Assembly: GCF_900188035.1 (NCBI RefSeq)
Contig: NZ_FZNN01000006.1
Location: 124,001 to 188,000, forward strand
Direction: 5' to 3'
Origin: Puniceibacterium sediminis
Lineage (GTDB): Bacteria; Pseudomonadota; Alphaproteobacteria; Rhodobacterales; Rhodobacteraceae
Length of the DNA stretch: 64,000 nucleotides
Positions 9,201 through 19,622 of the stretch are shown here, piece by piece (position 1 is the stretch's first letter; every line of letters starts with the position of its first letter). The notes below the pieces were generated by a model, which did no database searches, was not told where the DNA came from, and saw nothing but the letters and a program-made list of their open reading frames with translations. Made by a program: the position numbers and the translations under genes.

Positions 9201-9917
9201 ATGAACAAACCCCATTCCACACAGCCCCGGACGCTTCACCGTCTTGCTGCCAGCGACCGCGTCGCCGAGGCGCTTTCTTTGGCGATTCACGAACACCGCT
9301 TGTCCCCCGGAACCAAGCTGGGAGAGGATGAGATCGGCGAAGTCTACGGCGTTTCGCGCACGATCGTGCGGACTGCATTGCAGTCGCTGGCGCATATCCA
9401 GCTGGTCGAAATGCACCGCAATCGGGGCGCGTTCGTCGCACAACCTTCGCAGCAGGAGGCACGCGAAGTCTTTGAGGCACGCGAACTGCTGGAACCGCGC
9501 ACGGCACACATGGCTGCGGCCCGCGCCACCGCGGCGGATATCGATACTCTTCGCGCGCATATTGCAGAGGAACATGCCGCCATGGCGGCGGGGGATCGCG
9601 GTCGTGCACTACACCTGTCGGGCCTGTTCCACATAGAGATCGCCCGCATCGCCGGTCAGACCACCATCGCGGGCTTCGTCGATGAATTGATTGCGCGGTC
9701 GTCCCTGATCATCGCGCTGTACTGGCGGCGCGAATCTGCCTTATGTGAAAGCCATGCCCATCACGACCTGATTGAGGCGATTGCCGGGCGCGATGGGCCG
9801 AGCGCAGAAGACCTCATGCGCAGCCATCTGGTAGACCTGCATTCCGCACTGGATCTGCATCGCTCTGCCGCGCCGGCCCGATCGCTGAAAGAAGCGCTGC
9901 AAAAACCCGGGTCCTGA
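9201..9917 (+). CDS. GntR family transcriptional regulator (FCD subfamily)
   Basis: 238 aa. ATG 9201 is preferred to an upstream in-frame start because the earlier start would run through the putative operator. An N-terminal winged helix-turn-helix (about residues 15-80: LGEDEIGEVYGVSRTIVRTA) is followed by an all-helical FCD effector domain (about 95-225) with metal-ligand-like residues (FHIEIARIAG, HHDLIEAIAGRD). Such regulators usually sense small organic acids. It is divergent from the importer/racemase operon and so is probably its repressor, relieved by the imported substrate or a product. Confidence 0.9.
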   Translation: MNKPHSTQPRTLHRLAASDRVAEALSLAIHEHRLSPGTKLGEDEIGEVYGVSRTIVRTALQSLAHIQLVEMHRNRGAFVAQPSQQEAREVFEARELLEPRTAHMAAARATAADIDTLRAHIAEEHAAMAAGDRGRALHLSGLFHIEIARIAGQTTIAGFVDELIARSSLIIALYWRRESALCESHAHHDLIEAIAGRDGPSAEDLMRSHLVDLHSALDLHRSAAPARSLKEALQKPGS

Positions 9918-9927
9918 TCCGAGCAGG

Positions 9928-11280
9928 TCAGCCCGGAAAACGCAGGGTCACGCGCAGGCCCGGCCCGGCGTCTGACAGCGTCAGTTCGGCATCATGCACC
10001 TGCGCAATACTGGCCACCAGCGACAGGCCGAGGCCGTTGCCAGGGGTCGTCCGGCTGCGGTCCAGACGGTAAAGGCGGCGCAGGACCAGTTCGCGTTCCT
10101 CCGGTGGAATGCCCGGGCCGGAATCGGTGACGGACAGATCGACATGGGTCGCGCTCTGGGACAAGGCGACGGTGATACTGCTCCCCATGGGCGTATGACG
10201 CAGGGCGTTTTCGATCAGGTTCGCCAGCACTTGCCCCAGCAGGTTGCGGTCGCCGACCACAGTTCGCACAGGATCATCCGGCAGGGCGCAGGTTAGCGTC
10301 TGACCATTCTCGGCCGCTGAAGGTTCGTAGACATCGCACAGCGTCTGACACAGCGCCGTCAAATCCACAGGGGCGAAGCGCGCGCGGGGCGACCCACTTT
10401 CGATCTGGGCCAGTTGCAGCAGCGAATGAAAGACCGATACGATCCCGTCAAGCTCTGCCAGCGCCTTGTCCACAAGCGCGCGTTCGCCATCGGGCAGGTC
10501 CTTGCTTTGGCTCAGTTCGTCCAGATGCACCGCCACGCGCTGAATCGGAGTCTTGAGATCATGAGCAATGTCCGAAGACACCTGCCGCAGGTTGGCCACC
10601 GTGTCTTCCTGTGATCGGGCCATCTGATCGACCTTCGCGCCGATCCGGGCAAGATCGTCGGACCAGCCGCTGGCATCCCCCACACGCGCCCCAAGGTTTC
10701 CCGATGTCAGCTGGTCCAGGGTCCCGCTGATCACCGCAACATGCCGCGCCCCGCGCCGCGCGAGGATCAAACCGCCGGACAGGGCGATCAGGATGGTCGG
10801 CAGCAGGCTAAGCCCGAGGATGTTCTGAAACACGCCGCGCAGGGCATCAATCTGCGCCCGACTGCGCGCCACGGTAAGCTGCCCGCCGCGCAGCGAGGCG
10901 GTCAGCGCAAGGTAGCGCCCGGTGATCTCGGGCTGGCCGGGCAGGTCAGATAGAATGCGGTAGCCATCTGCGTCCCGCGCCACCACCGCGTTACCATAAT
11001 GCAGACCGTTGGGGGCAAAATAGCTGAGCACCACACGCTCCGGGTTGGTCGAGCGCGCCTCGGCCTGGACCAGGGTCGCAAGCGCAGCGGCCGAAGGCGC
11101 GGCGCGAAACCCAGCCATGTCCTGGGTAAGGTCGGCGCGCATTGTCTGCTCGAACGATGCCTGCGTGTAGACATAGCTTGCCAGCAGCCCCAGCAGCGAC
11201 ACGACCGAGAACAGCAGCACCAGCCCCCCCGCCAGTCGCAACGGCATGGAGCGCAGCATCGAGTCCCGCGTCAGGGTCAC
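9928..11280 (-). CDS. Sensor histidine kinase (OmpR-partner type)
   Basis: 450 aa membrane kinase. There is one membrane span near residues 12-40, a periplasmic loop of about 120 residues, a second span near 155-175, a HAMP region, the phosphoacceptor box DIAHDLKTPI with His240, and a C-terminal ATPase with N box (NLIENALRHTP), G1 (DSGPGIP) and G2 (GNGLGLSLV). Its start overlaps the response regulator stop by 4 bases, so the two are co-translated. The sensed signal is unknown; the neighbouring HtrA protease suggests envelope stress. Confidence 0.93.
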   Translation of the reverse strand: MTLTRDSMLRSMPLRLAGGLVLLFSVVSLLGLLASYVYTQASFEQTMRADLTQDMAGFRAAPSAAALATLVQAEARSTNPERVVLSYFAPNGLHYGNAVVARDADGYRILSDLPGQPEITGRYLALTASLRGGQLTVARSRAQIDALRGVFQNILGLSLLPTILIALSGGLILARRGARHVAVISGTLDQLTSGNLGARVGDASGWSDDLARIGAKVDQMARSQEDTVANLRQVSSDIAHDLKTPIQRVAVHLDELSQSKDLPDGERALVDKALAELDGIVSVFHSLLQLAQIESGSPRARFAPVDLTALCQTLCDVYEPSAAENGQTLTCALPDDPVRTVVGDRNLLGQVLANLIENALRHTPMGSSITVALSQSATHVDLSVTDSGPGIPPEERELVLRRLYRLDRSRTTPGNGLGLSLVASIAQVHDAELTLSDAGPGLRVTLRFPG

Positions 11281-11948
11281 GCGTCGATCCGATAGCCGGC
11301 ACCGCGCACGGTCTTGATAAGTTCGGTCTCGAAGGGCTTGTCGATCTTGGCGCGCAATCGGCTGATATGGGTCTCGACCACGTTGGTCATCGGATCAAAT
11401 GAAATATCCCAGACCGATTCCAGCAGCATGGTGCGGGTCTGCACCCGCCCTTTGCGGCGGATCAGATTTTCCAGAATGGCGAATTCGCGCGGCAGAAGGT
11501 CAATCTGCTGCCCTTCCCGCGTCACTTTGCGGGCGATCAGATCCATCTCAAGGGTTCCCGCACGCAAGACGGTCTCTTGTTCCACCGCCTGCGGACGACG
11601 GGCAAGGGCGGCAACCCGGGCCGACAGTTCTCCAAAGGCAAAGGGTTTCACAAGGTAGTCGTCGCCCCCGGCGTTCAGCCCGCTGATCCGGTCTTCGACA
11701 CTGCCCAGAGACGTCAGAAACAGCACCGGCGTCCGGTTGCCCGCGCCGCGAAGGGTCTTGACCAGGGTCATCCCGTCGATCTCGGGCAGCATCCGGTCGA
11801 CAATCAGTACATCGTAGCTGCCCCCCGTTGCCTGGATCAACGCGTCCTTGCCGCTGGCCACCAGATCGACGCTCTGGCCCTCTTCGCGCAGACCGCGCGC
11901 GATGTAAGCCCCCGTTGTCACATCGTCTTCGACCACAAGCAGTTTCAT
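11277..11948 (-). CDS. OmpR-family response regulator
   Basis: 223 aa. ATG 11948 is chosen over an upstream frame start; GAGGACGG precedes it and the receiver begins at once (MKLLVVEDD). The receiver has acidic residues at 8-9, phosphoacceptor Asp51 in VLIVDRMLPE, Thr in VLFLTS and the conserved Lys in YLVKPF. The C-terminal winged helix (about 125-223) ends in VRGAGYRID, typical of OmpR/PhoB regulators. It is co-transcribed with the kinase and is divergent from the HtrA protease gene, whose promoter is therefore a likely target. Confidence 0.95.
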   Translation of the reverse strand: MKLLVVEDDVTTGAYIARGLREEGQSVDLVASGKDALIQATGGSYDVLIVDRMLPEIDGMTLVKTLRGAGNRTPVLFLTSLGSVEDRISGLNAGGDDYLVKPFAFGELSARVAALARRPQAVEQETVLRAGTLEMDLIARKVTREGQQIDLLPREFAILENLIRRKGRVQTRTMLLESVWDISFDPMTNVVETHISRLRAKIDKPFETELIKTVRGAGYRIDA

Positions 11949-12128
11949 TCCGTCCTCGCGAAGGTGCTCTGCCCCACTAAGGGGCCATTGCTCTAAAATC
12001 AACACTCGGGCCGCGCAGGGCAAGGGCCGTGAGCTTGTTAAACTATTTGTATAGTCCGGCGCACCCCATTGTGAGATCGCACCCTCATGTTTGGATCATC
12101 ACGAAATCCATCAACGGAGCGATCATCC

Positions 12129-13250
<1,122 letters not shown>

Positions 13251-13426
13251 CAAGGAATTCCGTCGGCCCACGACCCCTGTGCCGATGGATCCCGTGTAGC
13301 AGCGGGACAGCCCGGTCCGGTTCTTGCGAGAGGCCGGGCCAAGCTTTCGAAAACCCTTGGGTCCTGTCCCTCTGTCCTTGGGTTTGCGTCGTATCTCCCG
13401 ACTGTCGACACGACTCCTGACCTGAA
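13251..13426 (+). other. Structured 3' region after the htrA-like gene
   Basis: The stretch between the protease stop and the terminator has no gene but can fold: a stem of GCCCGGTC with GGCCGGGC lies near 13309-13339, and AAACCC...GGGTTT lies near 13350-13385. It may be only an untranslated 3' end, or a 3'-derived small RNA. Evidence is limited to self-complementarity. Confidence 0.3.
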
Positions 13427-13456
13427 CCCCGGCGTGGAAATGCGCCGGGGCTTTTT
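13427..13456 (+). terminator. Rho-independent terminator
   Basis: A perfect 8-base stem CCCCGGCG / CGCCGGGG with an eight-base loop is followed by CTTTTTC. It lies about 180 bases after the HtrA-type protease gene and before the next gene on the same strand. Confidence 0.8.
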
Positions 13457-13549
13457 CACGCCGGTTCGCCGGACCGCTGCTCTCTTGCCAGATCGATCAT
13501 CTTGGCGCAGCTTTCTCCCTAGCCCTTATGGCACTCTTGGGAGATTTCG

Positions 13550-14203
13550 ATGTCACTGACGGTTTTTGCACATCCGTTTTCGTCCTACTGTCAGAAGGTT
13601 CTGATGGGTTTGTGGGAGAAGAACCTGGACTTCGAGTATCGCCATCTGGAACACCCCGGCGCGGCAGAAGAACGCGCCGCCCTCTGGCCATTCGGGCGTT
13701 TTCCCGTGCTTGTCGATGATGGCCAAACGGTGGTGGAATCCAGCATCATCCTCGAACACCTCGACATACGCTTTCCCCAAGTGGCGCGCCTACTCCCTAC
13801 GGATTCAGCGGCGGCGCTCGAAGTGCGGTTCATGGACCGGTTCTTTGACATTTACGTCATGAGCGAAATGCAAAAACCAGTGGCCGAGGCGTTGAAAGGG
13901 GAAGCGGGCCAGACGGAACAGGTTCAGGCGGCGGCGGCGCGGTCACTGGAAACCGCATATCGCTGGCTGGAAACCCGGTTGCAGGGTCGCACATGGGCGG
14001 CAGGTGACGATTTCAGCATGGCCGACTGCGCCGCAGCCCCATCGCTGTTCTATGCGGACTGGGTTCATCGCATCGGCCCGGGTTATCCCGTGTTGCGCGC
14101 GTACCGTGCACGCCTACTGGCACGGCCCTCATTCGCGCGGGCAGTCGAAGAGGCCCGCCCCTACCGCGCCTATTTCCCGCTGGGGGCACCGGACCGCGAT
14201 TGA
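13550..14203 (+). CDS. Glutathione S-transferase family protein
   Basis: 217 aa, ATG after GGGAG. The N-terminal thioredoxin-fold domain (about 1-80) has SSYCQKV at the position of the catalytic Ser/Cys and the glutathione-binding cis-Pro and ESSIILEHL segments (FPVLVDDGQTVVESS). The helical C-terminal domain has the capping-box-like FSMADCAAAP motif. It is a cytosolic enzyme that conjugates or reduces small molecules with glutathione; the substrate is unknown. The gene stands alone between the terminator and the convergent RND operon. Confidence 0.9.
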   Translation: MSLTVFAHPFSSYCQKVLMGLWEKNLDFEYRHLEHPGAAEERAALWPFGRFPVLVDDGQTVVESSIILEHLDIRFPQVARLLPTDSAAALEVRFMDRFFDIYVMSEMQKPVAEALKGEAGQTEQVQAAAARSLETAYRWLETRLQGRTWAAGDDFSMADCAAAPSLFYADWVHRIGPGYPVLRAYRARLLARPSFARAVEEARPYRAYFPLGAPDRD

Positions 14204-14227
14204 CCCGCGGACCGGTTGGGCTTTTCC

Positions 14228-17200
14228 TTAGGCGGCGGCCTTCTCGGGCCGCTTTACCCGGTACACTGCAAGATACAGCGCCGGCACAAACACCAGTGTC
14301 ACCACCGTCCCCGCAATAATCCCGCCCATCATCGCAAAGGCCATCGGCCCCCAGAAAATCTGCCGCGAGATCGGGATGAGGGCAAAGCTCGCCGCCGCCG
14401 CCGTCAGCAGGATCGGCCGCGCCCGGCTGTCTGAGGCCGTGAACACCGCGTCCCAGGCCGACAGCCCGTAATCGGCAATCTGCACTTCGATCTCGTGCAC
14501 CAGGATGATCGAGTTGCGGATCAGGATCCCGATCAGCGCAAGCACCCCCAGAATGGCCACGAATCCCAACGGTGCGCCCGAAGGCAGCAACGCCGCCACC
14601 ACGCCGATCAGACCAAGCGGTGCCGCCGCAAAGACCACCAGCGCCCGGCGGAAACTCTGCATCTGCGCCATCACAAGAAAGGCCATGATCAGCAGCATCA
14701 ATGGCACGACCGCAGCAATCGGCGCCTGAGATTCCGCGCTGGATTCAACCGTGCCCCCGACCTCGACCGTATAGCCCATCGGCAGTTTGGCGTTGAACTC
14801 GGCCACCTGAGCGGCCAGCGCGTTGACGATTGTGGCCGGTTGGTCCTTGGTGGTGATCGCCGCCTTGACGGTGATCGTGGGGCGGCGGTTTTCCTGCCGG
14901 ATCACCGGCTGTTCGGTGTCATAGTTGAAAACGGCAATCGACGACAACGGCACCGGAACGCCATCCGGCCCGCCCAGCTGAAGATTGGTCAGCCCTTCGA
15001 TAGAGGATCGTGTCGTATCAGAACCACGGGCGATCAGATCCACCAGATAGGTGCCATCGCGCAATTCGGTCACTGCCGTGCCTTCGTAGATGCCATTGAG
15101 CGCCGAGGCGATATCACGTGATGTCAGACCCAGCAGGCGCACTCGGTCCTGCACGATGTCCACGCGTACGACCCGAGACGGTTCGTTCCAGTCAAGAACG
15201 ATGTTGTCCGTCCGCGCATCCGTTGCCACCAGCGCCGCCATGTCGCGCGCCACATCCCGCAGCATGTCAAGTTCCGGCCCCGTGACACGATACTGCACAG
15301 GGCGGCCCACCGGCGGCCCGATTTCCAGCAGTTTCACAAAGATATCCACACCCGGGAATTCGTCCGCCGCCATCTGGGTCAGCTTTTCCCGAAGGCGGTT
15401 ACGCGCCTCGATCCCCTGTGTCTGAATCACGATCTGGCCGGTGTTCGGCCCCGGTGTCGGAACATCGAAGGACAGGATAAAGCGCGGCGCACCGCGGCCG
15501 ACATAAGAGGTCCAGAACTTTACGTCCTCATCGCCCTTCAGTGCCTCTTCGAAACGGTCCATCGTGGCCTTGGTTTCGGTAATCGACACGTTCTGCTGAA
15601 GCGTCATGTCAACCACGAGTTCGGGCCGGTCCGATGAGGGGAAAAACTGGTTCTCGACAAACTGCATCGACCAGACAGATACACCAAAGACCACCATCGT
15701 GACCGCGATCGTGAGCCAGCGGAACCGCATGGCACCGCGCAGTACGTTGTGGAACATCCGCCGGACGGGCCCCGGACCCTTGTGCGCATGCACGACGTGC
15801 TCCTTCAGGATCGTCACGCCGATCAGCGGTGCAAACAGCACCGCCACCACCCATGACACCAGCAGCGCCACCGCGATGACCACGAACAGCGAAAAGGTGA
15901 ATTCCCCTGCGGCCGAGTTGTTCAGGCCAATGGGGATGAAGCCCGCAACGGTCACCAGCGTGCCGGACAGCATCGGAAAGGCGATTGAGGTCCAGGCGAA
16001 AGACGCCGCCTTGGGCAGGGATTCCCCCAGTTCAAGCCGCGAAATCATCGTCTCAATAGCGATCATCGCATCGTCGACAAGCAGACCCAGCGCGATGATC
16101 AGCGCGCCCAGAGAAATGCGTTGCAGCGTGAAGCCGGCGTAGTTCATCACGACGAATGTAATGGCCAGCACCAGCGGAATGGTCAGTGTGACGACCAGCC
16201 CGGCACGTACACCCAGGCTCACGAAACTGACCGCAAGAACGATCAGTACCGCCTCGACCAGGGCCTGGACGAAATGACCCACGGCCTCGTCCACCACTTC
16301 GGGCTGATCGGCGACATGATGGACACCGATCCCAAGCGGCAGGGCGTTCTCCACCTGCTCCATCACGACGGCCAGTTCCTCGCCGAATGTTACGATGTTG
16401 GCGCCCTTGCGCATGCCAACGGACAGGCCGACAGCCTCTTGCCCGTTGTAGCGAAACAGTTCGGACGGCGGATCTTCGTAGTCCAATGTGACCGTGGCGA
16501 CGTCCGTCAGCCGAAAGAACTGATCCCCGAACCGCAGATTCACATCCAGAAGGCTTTGCGCATTGTCGAAACCGCCACCGATGCGCACCAGAACCCGCTC
16601 GGACCCTGCGTCGATTTCGCCAGAGGGCAGGATCGCATTCTGCGCCGAAAGGGTCGCACTCACATCCGCCTGGCTGATGCCGAGCGCGGCCAGCCGGTCC
16701 GTGGAATATTCAAGGTAGACGACCTGATCGCGGGTGCCGAACACCTCGACCTTGCCGGTATCGTCCAGCCCCTGCACGGCGCGGCGTGCCTCTTCGACAT
16801 AATCGCGCACCTCACGCGGGGTGTAGCCATCCGAGGTAAAGGCAAAGATGTTGCCGTAGACATCCCCGAAATTATCATTGAACTGGAAGCCGGCGAATTC
16901 TGCCGGGAAATCTGGCCGGATATCGGCCATCATGTTGCGGATTTCCTGCCAGAGACGCGGCAGATCCTTGGCCTTGGTGGTGTCGAGAAGATCGACATAG
17001 ACGATGGACACACCGGGCCGGGTGATTGACCGGGTCCTGTCCAGAGAATCCAGATCTTCGAGCTTTTTCTCGATCCGGTCGGTGACCTGGTTCAGCGTCT
17101 CCTCGACCGAGGCACCGGGCAGCGTCGCCGAGATGATCATCGTCTTGATCGCGAAATTCGGATCTTCCTCGCGCCCGATGTTCACGTAGGACAGTGCCCC

Positions 17201-17281
17201 CGCCAGCAGGCTGACGATCATCAGGAACCAAACGAACGACCGGTGCTTGAGCGACCAGTCAGAGAGGTTGAAACTTTTCAT
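14228..17281 (-). CDS. RND efflux pump, inner-membrane transporter
   Basis: 1017 aa of the AcrB/HAE1-like resistance-nodulation-division family. There is an N-terminal membrane span (about 13-32), a large periplasmic loop, five spans with the proton-relay Asp pair in GLLVDDAMIAIE, a second large loop, and a final membrane bundle. It is a proton-driven exporter of hydrophobic compounds working as a trimer with the adaptor and an outer-membrane channel; no channel gene lies next to it. Its start overlaps the upstream adaptor stop by 4 bases. The early GREEDPNFAIKTMII motif marks the subgroup often paired with two adaptors. Confidence 0.95.
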   Translation of the reverse strand: MKSFNLSDWSLKHRSFVWFLMIVSLLAGALSYVNIGREEDPNFAIKTMIISATLPGASVEETLNQVTDRIEKKLEDLDSLDRTRSITRPGVSIVYVDLLDTTKAKDLPRLWQEIRNMMADIRPDFPAEFAGFQFNDNFGDVYGNIFAFTSDGYTPREVRDYVEEARRAVQGLDDTGKVEVFGTRDQVVYLEYSTDRLAALGISQADVSATLSAQNAILPSGEIDAGSERVLVRIGGGFDNAQSLLDVNLRFGDQFFRLTDVATVTLDYEDPPSELFRYNGQEAVGLSVGMRKGANIVTFGEELAVVMEQVENALPLGIGVHHVADQPEVVDEAVGHFVQALVEAVLIVLAVSFVSLGVRAGLVVTLTIPLVLAITFVVMNYAGFTLQRISLGALIIALGLLVDDAMIAIETMISRLELGESLPKAASFAWTSIAFPMLSGTLVTVAGFIPIGLNNSAAGEFTFSLFVVIAVALLVSWVVAVLFAPLIGVTILKEHVVHAHKGPGPVRRMFHNVLRGAMRFRWLTIAVTMVVFGVSVWSMQFVENQFFPSSDRPELVVDMTLQQNVSITETKATMDRFEEALKGDEDVKFWTSYVGRGAPRFILSFDVPTPGPNTGQIVIQTQGIEARNRLREKLTQMAADEFPGVDIFVKLLEIGPPVGRPVQYRVTGPELDMLRDVARDMAALVATDARTDNIVLDWNEPSRVVRVDIVQDRVRLLGLTSRDIASALNGIYEGTAVTELRDGTYLVDLIARGSDTTRSSIEGLTNLQLGGPDGVPVPLSSIAVFNYDTEQPVIRQENRRPTITVKAAITTKDQPATIVNALAAQVAEFNAKLPMGYTVEVGGTVESSAESQAPIAAVVPLMLLIMAFLVMAQMQSFRRALVVFAAAPLGLIGVVAALLPSGAPLGFVAILGVLALIGILIRNSIILVHEIEVQIADYGLSAWDAVFTASDSRARPILLTAAAASFALIPISRQIFWGPMAFAMMGGIIAGTVVTLVFVPALYLAVYRVKRPEKAAA

Positions 17282-18375
17282 TGGTCGGCTCCCGGCAGTT
17301 GGCGCGCAGCAATGCGCGGTCCGACGGTCTGACCGTCCTCAATGGAATTCACGCCGCGGATGACAATTTCGTCACCGACGCCGACGCCTTGCAGAATGAC
17401 CACACGGCCCCCCGCACGCGGGCCGGTCGTTACCGTCACGCGGCTGACCACACGGTCGTCTTTGCTGACACGCCAGACGGTGCGCAGTTCGCCATTCTCG
17501 ATCAGCGCGGTGACGGGCAGCGTCGTGATCGCGCCCCTGCCGCCCTCAAGCGTGGCATTGACCAGCGCGCCCAGGCGGAACCCCGCGCTGGCATCCTCGG
17601 CCAGCGTCAGATGCGCCGCACGGGTACGGGTCGCGCGGGCCGAAACCGGGTCGATCCGGGCCAGCGTGGCCTCTGCGCTGACTTCGGGATTGGACAGCAG
17701 ATGGATTTCGAACACCGCATCGGGTGCCATACCGGCCGCATCCTCTTCGCTGAGCGCGATGATCACCTCGCGCCGATCTGTTGAGGACAAGCGCATCACC
17801 GCCTCGCCCGCTGAAAGGGTGGCACCCGGTTCGGCGCTGACACTGGTAATGACACCATCCATCGGCGCTGTAAGGTCGGCATAAGCGCGGGCATCCTCGG
17901 CGCGGGCCTCGGCAGATCGGGCCTGCTCCATCGCGGCCTCGGCAGCGGCAAGATCATTGCGCGCGGTTTCCAGCGTCACCTCACTGCCCACACCACGGAT
18001 GGCCAGTTGCTGGGCCCGGTCAAAAGCGTCGCGTGCGGTCTGTAGATTAGCCTCGCCTATGGTCACCCCGGCCTGCGCCGCGCGCAATTCGGACTCAAGG
18101 TCCGATGCGTCGATCCGCGCCAGGACTTCGCCCTTTTTGACAATGTCGCCGGTGTCCACGTTGCGTTCCGCCAGCGTACCCAGACGCAGAAACCCCAGAT
18201 CCAGTTCGGATGAAGCGGCAACACTGCCCACCCAAATTGACGAAAGCCCCGCCTGCGGCGTCACGATTTCGGTAACCACGGGGCGGGGGGCAGATGCCTT
18301 GGCTGCGTCGTCGGCGAGTGCGGGATGTGAAAACGTCAGCAGGGTCAGAAAAACCGGAAACAGGGTGTTTTTCAT
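17278..18375 (-). CDS. RND efflux periplasmic adaptor subunit (second adaptor)
   Basis: 365 aa membrane-fusion protein. A signal peptide ends near ALADDA (about residue 22). A lipoyl-like half is followed by a helical hairpin (about 95-170) and a returning lipoyl half (DLTAPMDGVITSVSAEPGA), then beta-barrel and membrane-proximal domains. It links the RND pump to an outer-membrane channel. It overlaps both neighbours by 4 bases. It is related to, but clearly different from, the adjacent adaptor, which suggests an asymmetric adaptor ring. Confidence 0.93.
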   Translation of the reverse strand: MKNTLFPVFLTLLTFSHPALADDAAKASAPRPVVTEIVTPQAGLSSIWVGSVAASSELDLGFLRLGTLAERNVDTGDIVKKGEVLARIDASDLESELRAAQAGVTIGEANLQTARDAFDRAQQLAIRGVGSEVTLETARNDLAAAEAAMEQARSAEARAEDARAYADLTAPMDGVITSVSAEPGATLSAGEAVMRLSSTDRREVIIALSEEDAAGMAPDAVFEIHLLSNPEVSAEATLARIDPVSARATRTRAAHLTLAEDASAGFRLGALVNATLEGGRGAITTLPVTALIENGELRTVWRVSKDDRVVSRVTVTTGPRAGGRVVILQGVGVGDEIVIRGVNSIEDGQTVGPRIAARQLPGADQ

Positions 18376-19448
18376 TTCGGAGCCTCCACAACGCGTACAA
18401 TCCGTCCGGGATAAAGCAATTGTGTGCCCAGCCGCACAATGATCTCACCGGGCGACACCCCGTCGTCCAGCAATATCTCGGTGCTGGTATAACGTCGGAC
18501 CTCAACCCGGCGCAGACTGACAGTGCTGGTTTCGGGATCAACCACCCAGACCGCCGGCCCTTCGGCGGTGGCCGAGATCACCGACCACGGCAGTGTGATA
18601 TGTACACCTTCGCTAATTTTTGTACGGCCTCGCACAGCATCGCCATAGCTGAGCCCCGGCAGCTCCTCGTCCAGCACCACCTTGACAGACACCGTGCCGC
18701 TGGCCGCATCGACCAAAGGAGAAATTTCGGAGACATGGCCGGTCACGGTGGTTTCGGGACGATCAATAGGAGAGAGCGTGATCACCGAGTCGGGGCTGGA
18801 GCCACCGGTCAACACGGATTCGGGCACGTCAAAGATCGCCTCGTACCCCTGCCCCTGCGCCAGTTCAAAGACCGGCTGGGCGGCGCCCACAACCTGCCCG
18901 GGTTCTGCCAGACGCTGGATCACCGTGGCATCCTGCGGCGCAAGCAGCACTGTATCCGCCAGAGCATCGCGGGCCTGTTCAAGCTCGGCCTCGGCCTGAG
19001 CCTTGCGGGCCACGGCGGCGGTCAGACGGTCTGCGGCAGTATCGCGTGACGCCCGCGTCGTGGCACCGCGGTCAAAAAGTTCCGCCTGACGGGTGTCATC
19101 GTCGCGCGCCGCTGAAAATTCTGCTGTGGCGGCGGCCAGTTGCGCCTCGACGCTGCGCAGGGCCTGTTCCTGCTGTACCCGGTCGATGCGAGCAAGGGTA
19201 TCGCCAGCCGCGACCCGGTCGCCGTCATCCGCCATCATCTCGGAGATCCGCCCGCCGGTCGGGAACGAAGCGTTCAGCGTTTCGGGGGCCATAAGTTCGC
19301 CCGTCAGGGACAGGATCCGCACGGTGTCAGCGCTTTCAGCCTTGGTGACGGACACAGCAAGAGGTGCCTCGGCCAGGGTCGGGCCGGGCGCTGCGGCAAG
19401 CGCAACCACAAGGCACAGGCCCGGCGCCGCGATAAAAATATGGTCCAT
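18372..19448 (-). CDS. RND efflux periplasmic adaptor subunit (first adaptor)
   Basis: 358 aa membrane-fusion protein and first gene of the operon. A signal peptide ends near LAEAP (about residue 27). The lipoyl halves are GGRISEMMADDGDRV and LAPQDATVIQRLAEPGQVV, with a helical hairpin at about 90-160. The ATG lies 10 bases after AAGGGG. It acts with the second adaptor and the pump downstream. An imperfect palindrome lies 45-60 bases upstream of the start. Confidence 0.93.
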   Translation of the reverse strand: MDHIFIAAPGLCLVVALAAAPGPTLAEAPLAVSVTKAESADTVRILSLTGELMAPETLNASFPTGGRISEMMADDGDRVAAGDTLARIDRVQQEQALRSVEAQLAAATAEFSAARDDDTRQAELFDRGATTRASRDTAADRLTAAVARKAQAEAELEQARDALADTVLLAPQDATVIQRLAEPGQVVGAAQPVFELAQGQGYEAIFDVPESVLTGGSSPDSVITLSPIDRPETTVTGHVSEISPLVDAASGTVSVKVVLDEELPGLSYGDAVRGRTKISEGVHITLPWSVISATAEGPAVWVVDPETSTVSLRRVEVRRYTSTEILLDDGVSPGEIIVRLGTQLLYPGRIVRVVEAPK

Positions 19449-19493
19449 GGCGGCATTCCCCTTGTGGACAGCAAGAAGGTGACTGCCGTCAAC

Positions 19494-19509
19494 TGAACTA
19501 ATCGGTTCA
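19494..19509. promoter_or_regulatory. Candidate repressor operator before the RND operon
   Basis: TGAAC-TAATCG-GTTCA is an inverted repeat 46-61 bases upstream of the first adaptor start. Short palindromes of this kind are typical operators for TetR-type repressors of efflux operons. No TetR gene is adjacent, so the regulator would be encoded elsewhere. Confidence 0.45.
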
Positions 19510-19587
19510 CTTCCTAGACGAAACCAGGGGACGGATCAAGCGACGTGTCGCAAGACATTTATGAAATTACCCCGCGTCATAATCTGG

Positions 19588-19613
19588 CCGGGGCGCGCAG
19601 AATGGCGCCCCGG
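19588..19613 (-). terminator. Hairpin after ubiK, possible terminator
   Basis: A perfect 9-base stem (CCGGGGCGC at 19588-19596, GCGCCCCGG at 19605-19613) lies just beyond the ubiK stop. The minus-strand transcript continues with CAGATTATG, so the U-tract is poor and termination may be weak. Confidence 0.45.
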
Positions 19614-19622
19614 ATCGGGATC

